Source: JBKPIY01 sp046730475 (GTDB lineage Bacteria > Actinomycetota > Thermoleophilia > Solirubrobacterales > 70-9). From it: a stretch of DNA of 38,570 nucleotides. The notes under the pieces are model-generated. The model was not told the origin of the DNA and made no database searches. It worked only from the letters and a program-made list of their open reading frames with translations. Of the stretch, positions 7,184 to 14,492 are shown piece by piece (positions within the stretch are counted from its first letter, which is position 1; each line of letters starts with the position of its first letter). The translations under genes and the position numbers were made by a program. Where the stretch lies: contig JBKPIY010000028.1 in NCBI GenBank assembly GCA_046730475.1, forward strand, positions 1-38,570. Reading direction: 5' to 3'.

Positions 7184-8329
7184 CTAGACGGCGGCGGCGA
7201 GCTCGCGGTCGATCGGCCTCGGGGGCGCCGGACGAGCGAAGTCCGCTGGGGCGATCCGCCGGTAATGCTCGAAGGACCAGTCGACGAAGCGCTGGTGGGC
7301 GCAGGCGCGGATCACGGCCCGCTGGGCGCGGGCGGGGAGGCGGGGGAGGAGCCGCTGGGCGCGGAGCATCCAGCGGAACTTCCATTGGTGGGCGTCGTGG
7401 AAGGCGGCGTAGTCGGACAGTGCCCGGTCCCGCGTCTTCCGCCCTTCGACCACCGCCCGGAGCTCGCGCCCGAGGGCGACCCCGAAGTAGAAGGCGGTCC
7501 GGATTCCCTCCGCGGTCAACGGCAGGCAGTGGCCCGCCGAGTCGCCGACGAAGAAGACGCCGCCCTCGGTGGCACGTCGCAGCTTGTGCGGGATCCAGTT
7601 GCCCTGGTAGCGGACCGCGGGCTGCTCGAGGTCCTCGGCCAGGAGCACGGTCGTGCCCTTGACGTGGAAGCGCGGCTCGAAGGAGCCGACCCCGATCCGA
7701 AGCTCGTCCCGGGCGGGAAAGCTCCATCCGTAGCCGGCCGGGACGTAGCGGCGGTCGATCCAGATCTCGAGGTCCTCCCCCGAGCCGCGCGGGTGGACCT
7801 CCAGCCCGCGGGAGAGGGGCGCGTCGGGCGGCTGGAAGCCCTCGCCCGAGGCGAGCACCCGCCGCCAGCCGAGAGCGTCGACCACGAGCGGCGCCCTCAC
7901 GTCTCCGCGGTCGGTGTGAACGGTGAGCCCGCTCCGCCCGTCGACCTTGGCGATCTCGAACCGGGCGTCGTTCTGGGCGTCGAGGAGCTCGCAGAGGCGG
8001 CGGTAGTCGAAGGTCGAGAAGGTCCAGGGAAGCCGGTAGCGGCTGGTCCCAAGCGGGGTGTGGACGACGAGCGACCCGAACTCCTGCCGGGCCGAGGCCT
8101 CCAGCCCGAGGGCGTGAAGCCAGGCGGTGGGGATTCCGCACGCCGAGGTCTGTCGCTCGCCGATCTCGTAGCGATCGAGGATGAGGACGTCGGCGTCCGA
8201 AGCGGCGAGCTCCCGGGCGACCGCGAGGCCGGCGAAGCTCGCCCCGCAGATGATCACGTCGTGCTCGCCCCAGCCCGCATCGGAAAGCGGGGTCCGCTCG
8301 GCGCCTCGCTTGGTCGCTGGCCGCGGCAT
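7184..8329 (-). CDS. FAD-dependent oxidoreductase, geranylgeranyl-reductase-like
   Basis: A 381-residue flavoprotein of the p-hydroxybenzoate hydroxylase/geranylgeranyl reductase superfamily. An FAD Rossmann motif is near residues 24-40 (DVIICGASFAGLAVARELA, then LILDRYEIG). The second FAD motif, GDSAGHCLPLTAEGI, is followed by AFYFGVALGRELR, as in enzymes that reduce polyprenyl chains or hydroxylate aromatics. The C-terminus (FRWMLRAQRLLPRL...) resembles the helical end of the geranylgeranyl reductase group. Likely roles are saturation of isoprenoid lipid or quinone side chains; the substrate is unproven. The ATG at 8329 is chosen over upstream starts because TACCCT lies 7 nt before it and the frame upstream is not conserved-looking. 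The gene diverges from the two-component system, and the C-rich dyad at 8367-8381 lies between them. Confidence 0.8.
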   Translation of the reverse strand: MPRPATKRGAERTPLSDAGWGEHDVIICGASFAGLAVARELAASDADVLILDRYEIGERQTSACGIPTAWLHALGLEASARQEFGSLVVHTPLGTSRYRLPWTFSTFDYRRLCELLDAQNDARFEIAKVDGRSGLTVHTDRGDVRAPLVVDALGWRRVLASGEGFQPPDAPLSRGLEVHPRGSGEDLEIWIDRRYVPAGYGWSFPARDELRIGVGSFEPRFHVKGTTVLLAEDLEQPAVRYQGNWIPHKLRRATEGGVFFVGDSAGHCLPLTAEGIRTAFYFGVALGRELRAVVEGRKTRDRALSDYAAFHDAHQWKFRWMLRAQRLLPRLPARAQRAVIRACAHQRFVDWSFEHYRRIAPADFARPAPPRPIDRELAAAV

Positions 8330-8336
8330 CGGGGCG

Positions 8337-8342
8337 AGGGTA
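8337..8342 (-). promoter_or_regulatory. -10 box (TACCCT) for the FAD oxidoreductase
   Basis: The minus-strand TACCCT is followed by a 7-nt spacer (CGCCCCG) and the ATG at 8329. No Shine-Dalgarno sequence is present, which fits a leaderless mRNA. Confidence 0.55.
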
Positions 8343-8366
8343 CCGGGCACAGCGGAGCCGGGAGAG

Positions 8367-8381
8367 CCCCCCATTCGGGGG
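8367..8381. promoter_or_regulatory. C/G-rich dyad, candidate response-regulator operator (copy 1)
   Basis: Read on the minus strand it is CCCCCGAATGGGGGG. It agrees at 13 of 15 positions with CCCCCCGATGGGGGG at 10218-10232, before the FAS-II promoter. It lies 25 bp upstream of the oxidoreductase -10 box and 31 bp upstream of the kinase -10 box. A role as binding site for the adjacent NarL-type regulator is inference; a simple hairpin is the alternative. Confidence 0.4.
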
Positions 8382-8412
8382 ATTTGCGCGACCGTCGGCG
8401 GCTGCCCGGGCG

Positions 8413-8418
8413 TAACCT
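8413..8418 (+). promoter_or_regulatory. -10 box (TAACCT) for the kinase/response-regulator operon
   Basis: TAACCT is followed after 9 nt by an ATG (8428) that opens a nine-codon frame ending at TGA 8455-8457. That short frame overlaps the kinase start. The kinase ATG (8448) has an AGGA ribosome site at 8436-8439 with 8-nt spacing. The short leader frame could couple or dampen translation; this is inference. Confidence 0.45.
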
Positions 8419-8447
8419 CGACCCGCGATGGGGCTAGGACGGGCCAG

Positions 8448-9590
8448 ATGGACGTGATCAGCAAGGAGGAATCGCTCAGCGCAGAGGCCCTCGACGTGGT
8501 CGTCCAGTTCCTGTTCGAGCTCGACGAGGAACGGTACGCCGACCGCTTCTACGACCGCCTCTGCGAGGCGGTGTGCCGCCGGACGTCGATGGAGCGGGCG
8601 GTCCTCTTTCTGTACGACCCCGAGCGCCGGCTGGTGCTGCCGGTCGGAAGCCACGGCGTCTACCGCGAGTTCCTCGCCCACGCCTACGGGACCCTCGAGG
8701 AGACCCCGATCGCCCAGCGGGCGCTGGCCGAGGACGCGGTGATCGAGACCACCGACCTGGCGACCGACGTCCCGGCGCGCTACTCCAACCTCCCAGGGGT
8801 GATCAAGCTCACCTGCGCCCCGGTCGCCGCCGCGGGCCGCTGGCTCGGAGTCGTGTTCGCCGACCGCGACGGCCAGCCGTTCGAGCTCACCGACGAGGAG
8901 CGGTGGACGATGCGGGCCCTCGGCCGGACCGCCGCCCTTGCCTCCCACGTTCGCGAGGTGACACGTCAGCGCGAGCGGGAGCGCCGGCTCTCTGAGCGGG
9001 TCGAGCTGGCGCGTGAAGTCCACGAGCGAGTGACCCAGCGCCTGTTCGGGGTATCGATGGCGCTGGGCTCGGACCGGGACCTCGCCGCCGATGACCGCGA
9101 GCGCTGCTCGGAGGAGATCGAGGCCGCCCTCGCCGAGCTGCGCGAGGCCCTGATCGGCTCCGGCGACTCCCCGATCGGTCCCGAGGAGGGCACCCTTCGG
9201 GCGGAGCTCGACCGGCTCGGCCGCCAGTACAAGCGGCTGCCGCTGCGGGTCTCCTGGGAGGCCGACGCCCACGTTCCCGACGGGCTCGAGCCGCTCGCGA
9301 TCTCTGTCCTCAACGAGGCGCTTCGCAACGCCGAGAAGCACGCCGACCCGACCGAGGTCGCGATCTCGGTCGAGGCCGCCGACGATGCCTTCGCCCTCGA
9401 GATCCGAAACGACGGCCTCCCGCCCAAGGGAGAGCCGGACGGCGAGGGCCAGGGGCGGGCTGGGTCGAGGATGGGGCTGCGGCTCGCCTCCTACGAGGCG
9501 CTCCAGCGCGGCGGGATGCTCGAGTACGGACGCGAGGATGGCCGCTGGCGGATCCGGCTCGTGCTCCCGAACCGCAGCCCGGGCCGATGA
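8448..9590 (+). CDS. GAF-domain sensor histidine kinase (NarX/DesK-type)
   Basis: A 380-residue soluble kinase. Residues about 30-170 form a GAF domain (VLFLYDPERRLVLPVGSHG, then LTCAPVAAAGRWLGVVFADR), the likely signal-binding part. A short charged coiled coil (170-185) leads into a HisKA_3 dimerisation helix with phospho-acceptor H192 in REVHERVTQRLFGVSMAL. The HATPase domain (about 280-375) has the N box LNEALRNAEKHA and the G box SRMGLRLASYEALQRGG. No membrane span is present, so it senses a cytosolic cue. The gene overlaps the response regulator by ATGA. The start at 8448 is preferred over more upstream open codons because of the AGGA site and because the GAF domain begins soon after. 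Together with the regulator it forms a complete two-component pair; the ligand is unknown. Confidence 0.9.
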   Translation: MDVISKEESLSAEALDVVVQFLFELDEERYADRFYDRLCEAVCRRTSMERAVLFLYDPERRLVLPVGSHGVYREFLAHAYGTLEETPIAQRALAEDAVIETTDLATDVPARYSNLPGVIKLTCAPVAAAGRWLGVVFADRDGQPFELTDEERWTMRALGRTAALASHVREVTRQRERERRLSERVELAREVHERVTQRLFGVSMALGSDRDLAADDRERCSEEIEAALAELREALIGSGDSPIGPEEGTLRAELDRLGRQYKRLPLRVSWEADAHVPDGLEPLAISVLNEALRNAEKHADPTEVAISVEAADDAFALEIRNDGLPPKGEPDGEGQGRAGSRMGLRLASYEALQRGGMLEYGREDGRWRIRLVLPNRSPGR

Positions 9591-10195
9591 GCGAAGCGGC
9601 GCTCAAGGTGCTGGTCGTCGACGATCACGCCGTGGTCCAGTGGGGCTTCCGGATGCTGCTCGGCCGCCAGCCGTGGATCGAGCGGTGCGCCGCCGCCGAG
9701 GTCCCCGAGGAGGCCCTCGAGCTGGCGGCCAGGATGCGACCCGACGTCGCCCTGGTCGATCTCTTCCTCGGGGAGCGCTCCGGCGCCGAGCTCTGCGAGG
9801 CGATCCGGGAGGCGTCCCCTGCCACCCGGGTGCTGCTGATCTCGGGGGTCGGCTGGATCTCCCCCGAAGCAGCCAAGGCGGCCGGCGCCTCGGGCTTCAT
9901 CTCGAAGGACTGGAGCGCGGAGGAGGTGGCGCAGGCGGTGAGGATGGTGGGCCGCGGGATGACGGTGTTCGCCCGACAGAAAGAGGGGCCGGCGAGCCCG
10001 CTGTCGGCGCGCGAGCGCGAGGTCCTCGAGCTGATCGGGAACGGGGCCACCAACCGCGAGATCGCCGCCCGCCTCTACCTCTCGCCCCACACGGTCAAGG
10101 ATCACACCAGCGCTCTCTACCGGAAGCTCGGGGTCCGAAACCGCGCCGAGGCCGCCCGGCGCGCCGAGCAGCTCGGCCTCACCGCCGGTCGCTGA
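9587..10195 (+). CDS. NarL/LuxR-family response regulator
   Basis: A 202-residue DNA-binding regulator. The receiver domain (residues 6-125) has the acidic pair VDDH (12-13), phospho-acceptor D58 in VALVDLFLG, a switch Ser at 86 (LLISGVG) and conserved K107 (FISKDW). A LuxR-type helix-turn-helix covers about 138-195 (LSAREREVLELIGNGATNRE, then IAARLYLSPHTVKDHTSALYRKLGV). The ATG overlaps the kinase TGA (ATGA), so the pair is translationally coupled. The FAS-II operon begins 90 bp downstream on the same strand, and C-rich dyads occur upstream of both this operon and FAS-II. Control of lipid synthesis and of its own operon is a reasonable but untested guess. Confidence 0.93.
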   Translation: MSEAALKVLVVDDHAVVQWGFRMLLGRQPWIERCAAAEVPEEALELAARMRPDVALVDLFLGERSGAELCEAIREASPATRVLLISGVGWISPEAAKAAGASGFISKDWSAEEVAQAVRMVGRGMTVFARQKEGPASPLSAREREVLELIGNGATNREIAARLYLSPHTVKDHTSALYRKLGVRNRAEAARRAEQLGLTAGR

Positions 10196-10217
10196 CCCCC
10201 CGGGTTTCGCCCCGGAA

Positions 10218-10233
10218 CCCCCCGATGGGGGGG
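10218..10233. promoter_or_regulatory. C/G-rich dyad before the FAS-II promoter (copy 2; operator or terminator hairpin)
   Basis: Six C, GAT and seven G form a perfect short stem 23 bp after the response-regulator stop and 18 bp upstream of the proposed -35 of the fab operon. It matches the dyad at 8367-8381 at 13 of 15 bases. It has no T-run, so a simple intrinsic terminator is less convincing than an operator, but either is possible. Confidence 0.4.
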
Positions 10234-10250
10234 AGGCCCGGCCGAACCCC

Positions 10251-10279
10251 TTCACTTTCGGTCGGAGGAGGGGTAGTTC
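10251..10279 (+). promoter_or_regulatory. Promoter of the FAS-II operon
   Basis: A TTCACT (10251-10256) is separated by 17 nt from TAGTTC (10274-10279), and fabD ATG follows 6 nt later. The GGAGG at 10264-10268 is too far from the ATG to serve as ribosome site, so a leaderless start is favoured. Confidence 0.5.
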
Positions 10280-10285
10280 TGCCGG

Positions 10286-11149
10286 ATGAGCGCTTCCGCC
10301 ACCGCCGCTCTCTTCCCCGGCCAGGGGGTCGGCGACCAGTCCACCCGCGAGCTTGTGGGGCGGGTGCGTCCCGACCTGCTCGAGCTCGCCACCGAGCTGG
10401 TCGGCGACGACCCCTACGAGCGGATCGGGGACGGGACCGAATACGCCCAGCCCGCCGTCTACTGCGCCTCGATCGCGGGCTTCGAGCTCACCGGCCGAGC
10501 CCGACCCGACTATCTCGCCGGCCATTCCCTCGGTGAGATCGGGGCGCTGGCCGCAGCCGGCGCGATCGAGGAGGAGGACGGCCTCCGGATCGTGGTCGCC
10601 CGGGGCGCCGCGATGGCCGACGCCGCCCGCGCCCAGGGCGCCGGCGGGATGCTGGCGGTGGGAAGCGACCGCGCCCGCGCTGAGGCGCTGGCCACCGCCA
10701 ACTGCCTCGTCGTGGTGAACGAGAACTCGCCCCAGCAGTTCGTCCTCTCGGGTCCGGGGGAGTCGATCGAGGAAGCCGAGCGGGATGCGAAGGAGGCCGG
10801 GATCCGGGCCAAGCGGCTGGCGGTGAGTGGCGCCTTCCACACCGGCGCGATGGAGCCGGCGGCGGTCCGCTTCCGCGAGGCTCTGGACGGGGTCCGCTTC
10901 CGCCCCGCCGAGACCCCGGTCCTCTCCTGCGCGGGAGTGAGCTTCTTCGACGACGATCCCCGGGACGCGCTCGCCGCCGCCGTGATCGCCCCGGTCCGCT
11001 GGGTGAGCGTCATGCGCAGGCTCGGGGAGCTCGGGGTGACCCGCTTTCTCGATGTCGGCCCCGGCAAGGTTCTCGCGGGACTCGCCCGACGGACCCTCGA
11101 CGGGATCGAGGTCGAGGCGGTCGCCGGAAGGGAACGGGCCCTTGCCTGA
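10286..11149 (+). CDS. fabD: Malonyl-CoA:ACP transacylase
   Basis: Transfers malonyl from CoA to acyl carrier protein, the extender-loading step of type II fatty acid synthesis. It has 287 residues, the usual length. Key parts are the N-terminal ALFPGQG motif (8-14), the nucleophile S81 in GHSLGE, R106 in VARGAAM and the catalytic H185 in SGAFHTGAM. The C-terminal FLDVGPGKVLAGLARR is also typical. It is the first gene of an eight-gene operon; its 3' end overlaps the TTG start of fabH by 8 bases. It is somewhat shorter than the E. coli enzyme but complete. Confidence 0.96.
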   Translation: MSASATAALFPGQGVGDQSTRELVGRVRPDLLELATELVGDDPYERIGDGTEYAQPAVYCASIAGFELTGRARPDYLAGHSLGEIGALAAAGAIEEEDGLRIVVARGAAMADAARAQGAGGMLAVGSDRARAEALATANCLVVVNENSPQQFVLSGPGESIEEAERDAKEAGIRAKRLAVSGAFHTGAMEPAAVRFREALDGVRFRPAETPVLSCAGVSFFDDDPRDALAAAVIAPVRWVSVMRRLGELGVTRFLDVGPGKVLAGLARRTLDGIEVEAVAGRERALA

Positions 11150-12194
11150 GCTTCGCGGCAGCGCTTGGGAGTCGGGCGCCGGATTCGTCGACGTCGACGG
11201 GCTGGTGGCGAAGGCGACGAGCGCCGCCCGCTCGCCCTCCAGAGGTCTCGGCGGCTGCGGGGTGGCGTCGGTCGCCGCCGCGCTGCCCGCCATGGTCGTC
11301 GACAACGAGGCGATTGCATCGCCCCTGGGACTCGACACCGACTGGATCACCACCCGCACCGGCGTCCGCGAGCGGCGGCGCGCCACCGAGACCGAAAGCC
11401 TCGTCGAGCTCGCGGCGGAGGCCGGGGGGCGGGCGCTGGCGCTCGCCGGAGTCGCCCCCGAGGAACTCGATCTCGTCCTCGTCGCGACCTTCACCGCCGA
11501 CACCCTCCAGCCCCACGCCGCCCCCCTGGTGGCCGAGCGCCTCGGCGCCGTCGGCGCGGGGGCGATCGACGTTGGCGCCGCCTGCACCGGATTCGTCTCC
11601 GGGCTCTCGCTCGCCTCCGCCCAGCTCGAGAGCGGCCGGGCGCGAACGACGCTGGTGATCGGCGCTGAGCTCCTCAGCCGGGTGGTCGACTACACCGATC
11701 GTCGCACCGCGGGCCTTTTCGGCGACGGCGCCGGGGCCGCGGTCCTGACCGCCGGCGGCCCGGGGCGGATCGGCCAGATCGCGCTGCGCTCCGACGCCAG
11801 CCGGGCCGCCCTGATCACCGCCTCCCACCAGGACCGAAAGGTGCGGATGGATGGACGGGGCACCTTCCGGGCGGCGGTGGCCGCCCTCAGCGCGGTCGCC
11901 CAGGAGGTCGCTTCCGACGCCGGCCTCGGCCTCGACGAGGTCGACCTGTTCGTCTTCCACCAGGCCAACACCCGGATCACCGCCGCGGTCGGCGAGCGCT
12001 TGGGCCTGCCCACCGAGCGGGTCATCGATTGCATCGACCGCTACGGGAACACCTCCGCCGCCAGCATCCCGATCGCGCTCGCCCACGCGGGATCCGAGGG
12101 CCGCCTCGGGGAGGGCTCGCGAGTGCTGGTGGCGGCCTTCGGAGCCGGCCTCACCTGGGGGGCCGGGATGATCGAGTGGGGGGGACGGGTATGA
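11142..12194 (+). CDS. fabH: Beta-ketoacyl-ACP synthase III
   Basis: Condenses an acyl-CoA primer with malonyl-ACP to begin chain synthesis. With the TTG at 11142 it has 350 residues. The catalytic triad is intact: C148 (GAACTGFVSG), H273 (VFHQANTRI) and N303 (RYGNTSAAS). The first 35 residues are longer than usual before the GLGGCGVASVAAALP strand. A GTG at 11205 would give a more standard N-terminus, so the start is uncertain. TTG 11142 is preferred because it overlaps the fabD stop, with GGAAGG 10 nt upstream, and the same style of coupling recurs along this operon. The fabG ATG overlaps its stop (ATGA). The primer could be acetyl-CoA or a branched acyl-CoA; this cannot be told from the sequence. 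Confidence 0.93.
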   Translation: MPELRGSAWESGAGFVDVDGLVAKATSAARSPSRGLGGCGVASVAAALPAMVVDNEAIASPLGLDTDWITTRTGVRERRRATETESLVELAAEAGGRALALAGVAPEELDLVLVATFTADTLQPHAAPLVAERLGAVGAGAIDVGAACTGFVSGLSLASAQLESGRARTTLVIGAELLSRVVDYTDRRTAGLFGDGAGAAVLTAGGPGRIGQIALRSDASRAALITASHQDRKVRMDGRGTFRAAVAALSAVAQEVASDAGLGLDEVDLFVFHQANTRITAAVGERLGLPTERVIDCIDRYGNTSAASIPIALAHAGSEGRLGEGSRVLVAAFGAGLTWGAGMIEWGGRV

Positions 12195-12994
12195 GCGCTG
12201 CACCGCTGACGTCGCCGCCGAGGCGTGCCCCTGAGGCGGGCGCAAACGGCCACGGCTCCGAGCGCTCCCGGACCGGGTGCGCCCTCGTCACCGGCGCCTC
12301 GCGCGGGATCGGCGCCGCCAGCGCCACGGCCCTGGCCGCCGACGGCTGGGCGGTCGGCGTCAACTACAGCCGCGACGGCACCGGGGCGGACGGCGTGGTC
12401 GCCGCGGTGCGCCGCAACGGCGGCAGGGCGCTCGCGGTCCGCGCCGACGTCACCAGCGAGCCCGCCTCCGAGGAGATGCTCGATCGGCTCGGCGAGGCGT
12501 TCGGCCCGGTCCTGGTCCTCGTCAACAACGCCGGGATCACCGCCGACGGGCTCTCGCTGCGGATGCGCGACGAGGACTGGACGCGGGTGATCGAGGTCAA
12601 CCTCACCGCCGCCTTCCGGCTCACCCGCGCGGTGCTAACCGGGATGGTCCGCGAGCGCTTCGGCCGGGTGGTCAACGTCGCCTCGGTGGTCGGCCAGCGC
12701 GCCAACCCCGGGCAAGCGAACTACGCGGCGTCGAAGGCCGGCCTCGTCGCCTTCACCGGGACAGTGGCCGCCGAGGTCGCCCGTCGGGGGGTGACCGTGA
12801 ACGCGGTCGCCCCGGGGCTGATCGAGACCGAGCTCACCCGCGGCGTCGCCGCGAAGGGACTCCTCGACGCGATCCCCGCCCGCCGCCCCGGTCGCCCCGA
12901 GGAGGTCGCCGCCTGCATCCGCTTCCTCGCCTCCGAGGACGCGTCCTACGTCACCGGGGCCCTGCTGAGCGTCGACGACGGGATGTCCGCCTGA
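12191..12994 (+). CDS. fabG: 3-oxoacyl-ACP reductase (FabG/MabA-like)
   Basis: NADPH-dependent reduction of 3-oxoacyl-ACP to 3-hydroxyacyl-ACP. It is a classical SDR of 267 residues with an N-terminal extension of about 28 polar residues not seen in E. coli FabG. The cofactor motif TGASRGIG is at 34-41, VNNAG at 111-115, and the catalytic S165, Y178 and K182 (NYAASK) are present. The C-terminal stretch YVTGALLSVDDGM fits the family. The start codon overlaps the fabH stop as ATGA. The next gene, acpP, follows after 56 bp with its own strong ribosome site. The position between fabH and acpP makes a fatty-acid role secure. Confidence 0.95.
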   Translation: MSAAPLTSPPRRAPEAGANGHGSERSRTGCALVTGASRGIGAASATALAADGWAVGVNYSRDGTGADGVVAAVRRNGGRALAVRADVTSEPASEEMLDRLGEAFGPVLVLVNNAGITADGLSLRMRDEDWTRVIEVNLTAAFRLTRAVLTGMVRERFGRVVNVASVVGQRANPGQANYAASKAGLVAFTGTVAAEVARRGVTVNAVAPGLIETELTRGVAAKGLLDAIPARRPGRPEEVAACIRFLASEDASYVTGALLSVDDGMSA

Positions 12995-13040
12995 GCGACC
13001 GAGAACACCCGGATAGACCAACACAACGAGAAGTGAAAGG

Positions 13041-13046
13041 AAGGAG
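13041..13046 (+). promoter_or_regulatory. acpP: Strong ribosome binding site (AAGGAG) for acpP
   Basis: AAGGAG ends 4 nt before the ATG at 13051, in a slightly A-rich leader. It is one of the few strong Shine-Dalgarno sites in the window, and fits the need for much more ACP than enzyme. Confidence 0.7.
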
Positions 13047-13050
13047 ACCG

Positions 13051-13296
13051 ATGGCAACCGCAACCAAGGACGAGGTCACCGAGAGGGTGATCGCTGCCCT
13101 GGTCGAGTTCGGCGAGGAGCCCGAGAACGTGAAGCTGGACACCCGGCTCGAGGACCTCGACGTCGACTCGCTCGATCTGGTCGAGCTGGGCCAGGTGATC
13201 GAGGACGAGTACGGGGTCGAGATCACCGACGGAGACATGGACAAGATCGAGACGGTCCAGGACGTCGTCGCCTTCGTCACCGAGCGCCAGGCATGA
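13051..13296 (+). CDS. acpP: Acyl carrier protein
   Basis: An 81-residue acidic carrier whose phosphopantetheine attachment site is S40 in DLDVDSLDLVEL. Helices I (DEVTERVIAALVEFG), II (SLDLVELGQVIEDEYG) and IV (VQDVVAFVTERQ) are recognisable. It carries the growing chain for the neighbouring FAS-II enzymes. A good AAGGAG site precedes it and its stop overlaps the fabF start (ATGA). There is no long C-terminal extension of the mycobacterial AcpM type. Confidence 0.97.
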   Translation: MATATKDEVTERVIAALVEFGEEPENVKLDTRLEDLDVDSLDLVELGQVIEDEYGVEITDGDMDKIETVQDVVAFVTERQA

Positions 13297-14492
13297 GCCG
13301 GCGGGTCGCTATCACTGGGATCGGCGCGGTGACGCCACTCGGCGTCGGCGCCATCTCTCTGCACGAGCGCTGGGCCGCCGGCGAGTCCGGGATCGAGGAC
13401 GGCCTCGGCCGCTGCCGGGAGTACGACCCTGCCGAGCACATGACCCGGCGCCAGGCGCGGCGGACCGACCGCTTCACCCAGCTCGCCCTGGCCGCCGCCG
13501 CCGAGGCGATCGACCAGGCCCGCCTCGGCGACGCGCCCTACGATCCCGCCGACGTCGGCTGCGTGATCGGCACCGGGATCGGTGGGCTCGAGACGATCGA
13601 GACCGAGCACGCGACGCTCCGCGAGCGCGGTCAGCGGGCGGTGTCACCGCTCTGCGTTCCCCAGATGATGGCCAACGCTGCCGCCGGAGCCCTCGCCATC
13701 CAGCACGAGCTCCAGGGCGAGTGCTACGGGACCGTCTCGGCCTGCGCCGCCGGTGCCCAGGCGCTCGGGGCGGCGGCCCGGATGGTCGAGCACGGGGACG
13801 CCTGCGCCTGCCTCGCCGGAGGGACGGAGGCGGCGATCACGCCGCTGGCGATGGCCGCGTTCGCCGAGATGGGAGCGACCTCGGATGCGGGTATCTCGAG
13901 GCCGTTCGACCGCCGCCGCGACGGCTTCGTGATGGGGGAGGGGGCCGGCGTGATGGTGCTCGAGGACGTCGAGTCGGCCGAGGCGCGCGGCGCCCGGATC
14001 CTTGGCTACCTGCGCGGCTACGGCGCCACCGCCGACGCCCATCACCTCACCGCCCCGGAGCCGAGCGGCGAGGGGGCCGCCCGGGCGATCGCCAAGGCCC
14101 TCGCCGACGCCGAGGTGGCACCCTCCGAGCTCGCCTACGTGAACGCCCACGGCACCTCGACGCCGCTCAACGACCGCTCCGAGACCGGGGCCCTGAAGCG
14201 GGCGCTCGGCGAGAACGCGCCCCGGATCCCGACCTCGTCGACCAAGTCCTCGATCGGACACCTGCTCGGCGCCGCCGGGGCGGTCGAGGCGGTCGCCACC
14301 CTGGAGGCGCTTCGTGCCCGCGTCGCCCCGCCGACCCTCAACCTCGAGGAGCCCGACGACGGTCTCGACCTGGACTATGTTCCGGGCAAGGCCCGGGCCC
14401 TGGAGGGGAACGGGCAGGGCGCGATCGGGATCTCGAACTCCTTCGGGTTCGGCGGCCACAACGTCGTCCTCTGCCTCGAGGCCGCGCCTTGA
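13293..14492 (+). CDS. fabF: Beta-ketoacyl-ACP synthase II (KasA/FabF)
   Basis: Elongating condensing enzyme, 399 residues. The Cys-His-His triad is C151 (VSACAAGAQ), H286 (NAHGTSTPLND) and H323 (KSSIGHLLGAAGA), with K318 also conserved. The C-terminal GISNSFGFGGHN completes the thiolase-fold signature. It overlaps acpP by ATGA and its stop overlaps the TTG proposed for the next gene. Only one KAS I/II gene is present, while mycobacteria have kasA and kasB side by side. Confidence 0.96.
   Translation: MSRRVAITGIGAVTPLGVGAISLHERWAAGESGIEDGLGRCREYDPAEHMTRRQARRTDRFTQLALAAAAEAIDQARLGDAPYDPADVGCVIGTGIGGLETIETEHATLRERGQRAVSPLCVPQMMANAAAGALAIQHELQGECYGTVSACAAGAQALGAAARMVEHGDACACLAGGTEAAITPLAMAAFAEMGATSDAGISRPFDRRRDGFVMGEGAGVMVLEDVESAEARGARILGYLRGYGATADAHHLTAPEPSGEGAARAIAKALADAEVAPSELAYVNAHGTSTPLNDRSETGALKRALGENAPRIPTSSTKSSIGHLLGAAGAVEAVATLEALRARVAPPTLNLEEPDDGLDLDYVPGKARALEGNGQGAIGISNSFGFGGHNVVLCLEAAP

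Noticed and set aside
6399..9341. Very long minus-strand open frame spanning polA, the YdcZ-like gene and the kinase
   Set aside because: It runs through several real genes on both strands and encodes Arg/Asp/Gly-rich sequence without motifs.
10218..10233. Calling the C-rich dyad a definite intrinsic terminator
   Set aside because: There is no T-run after the stem and a near-identical copy occurs in a divergent promoter region where no gene ends.
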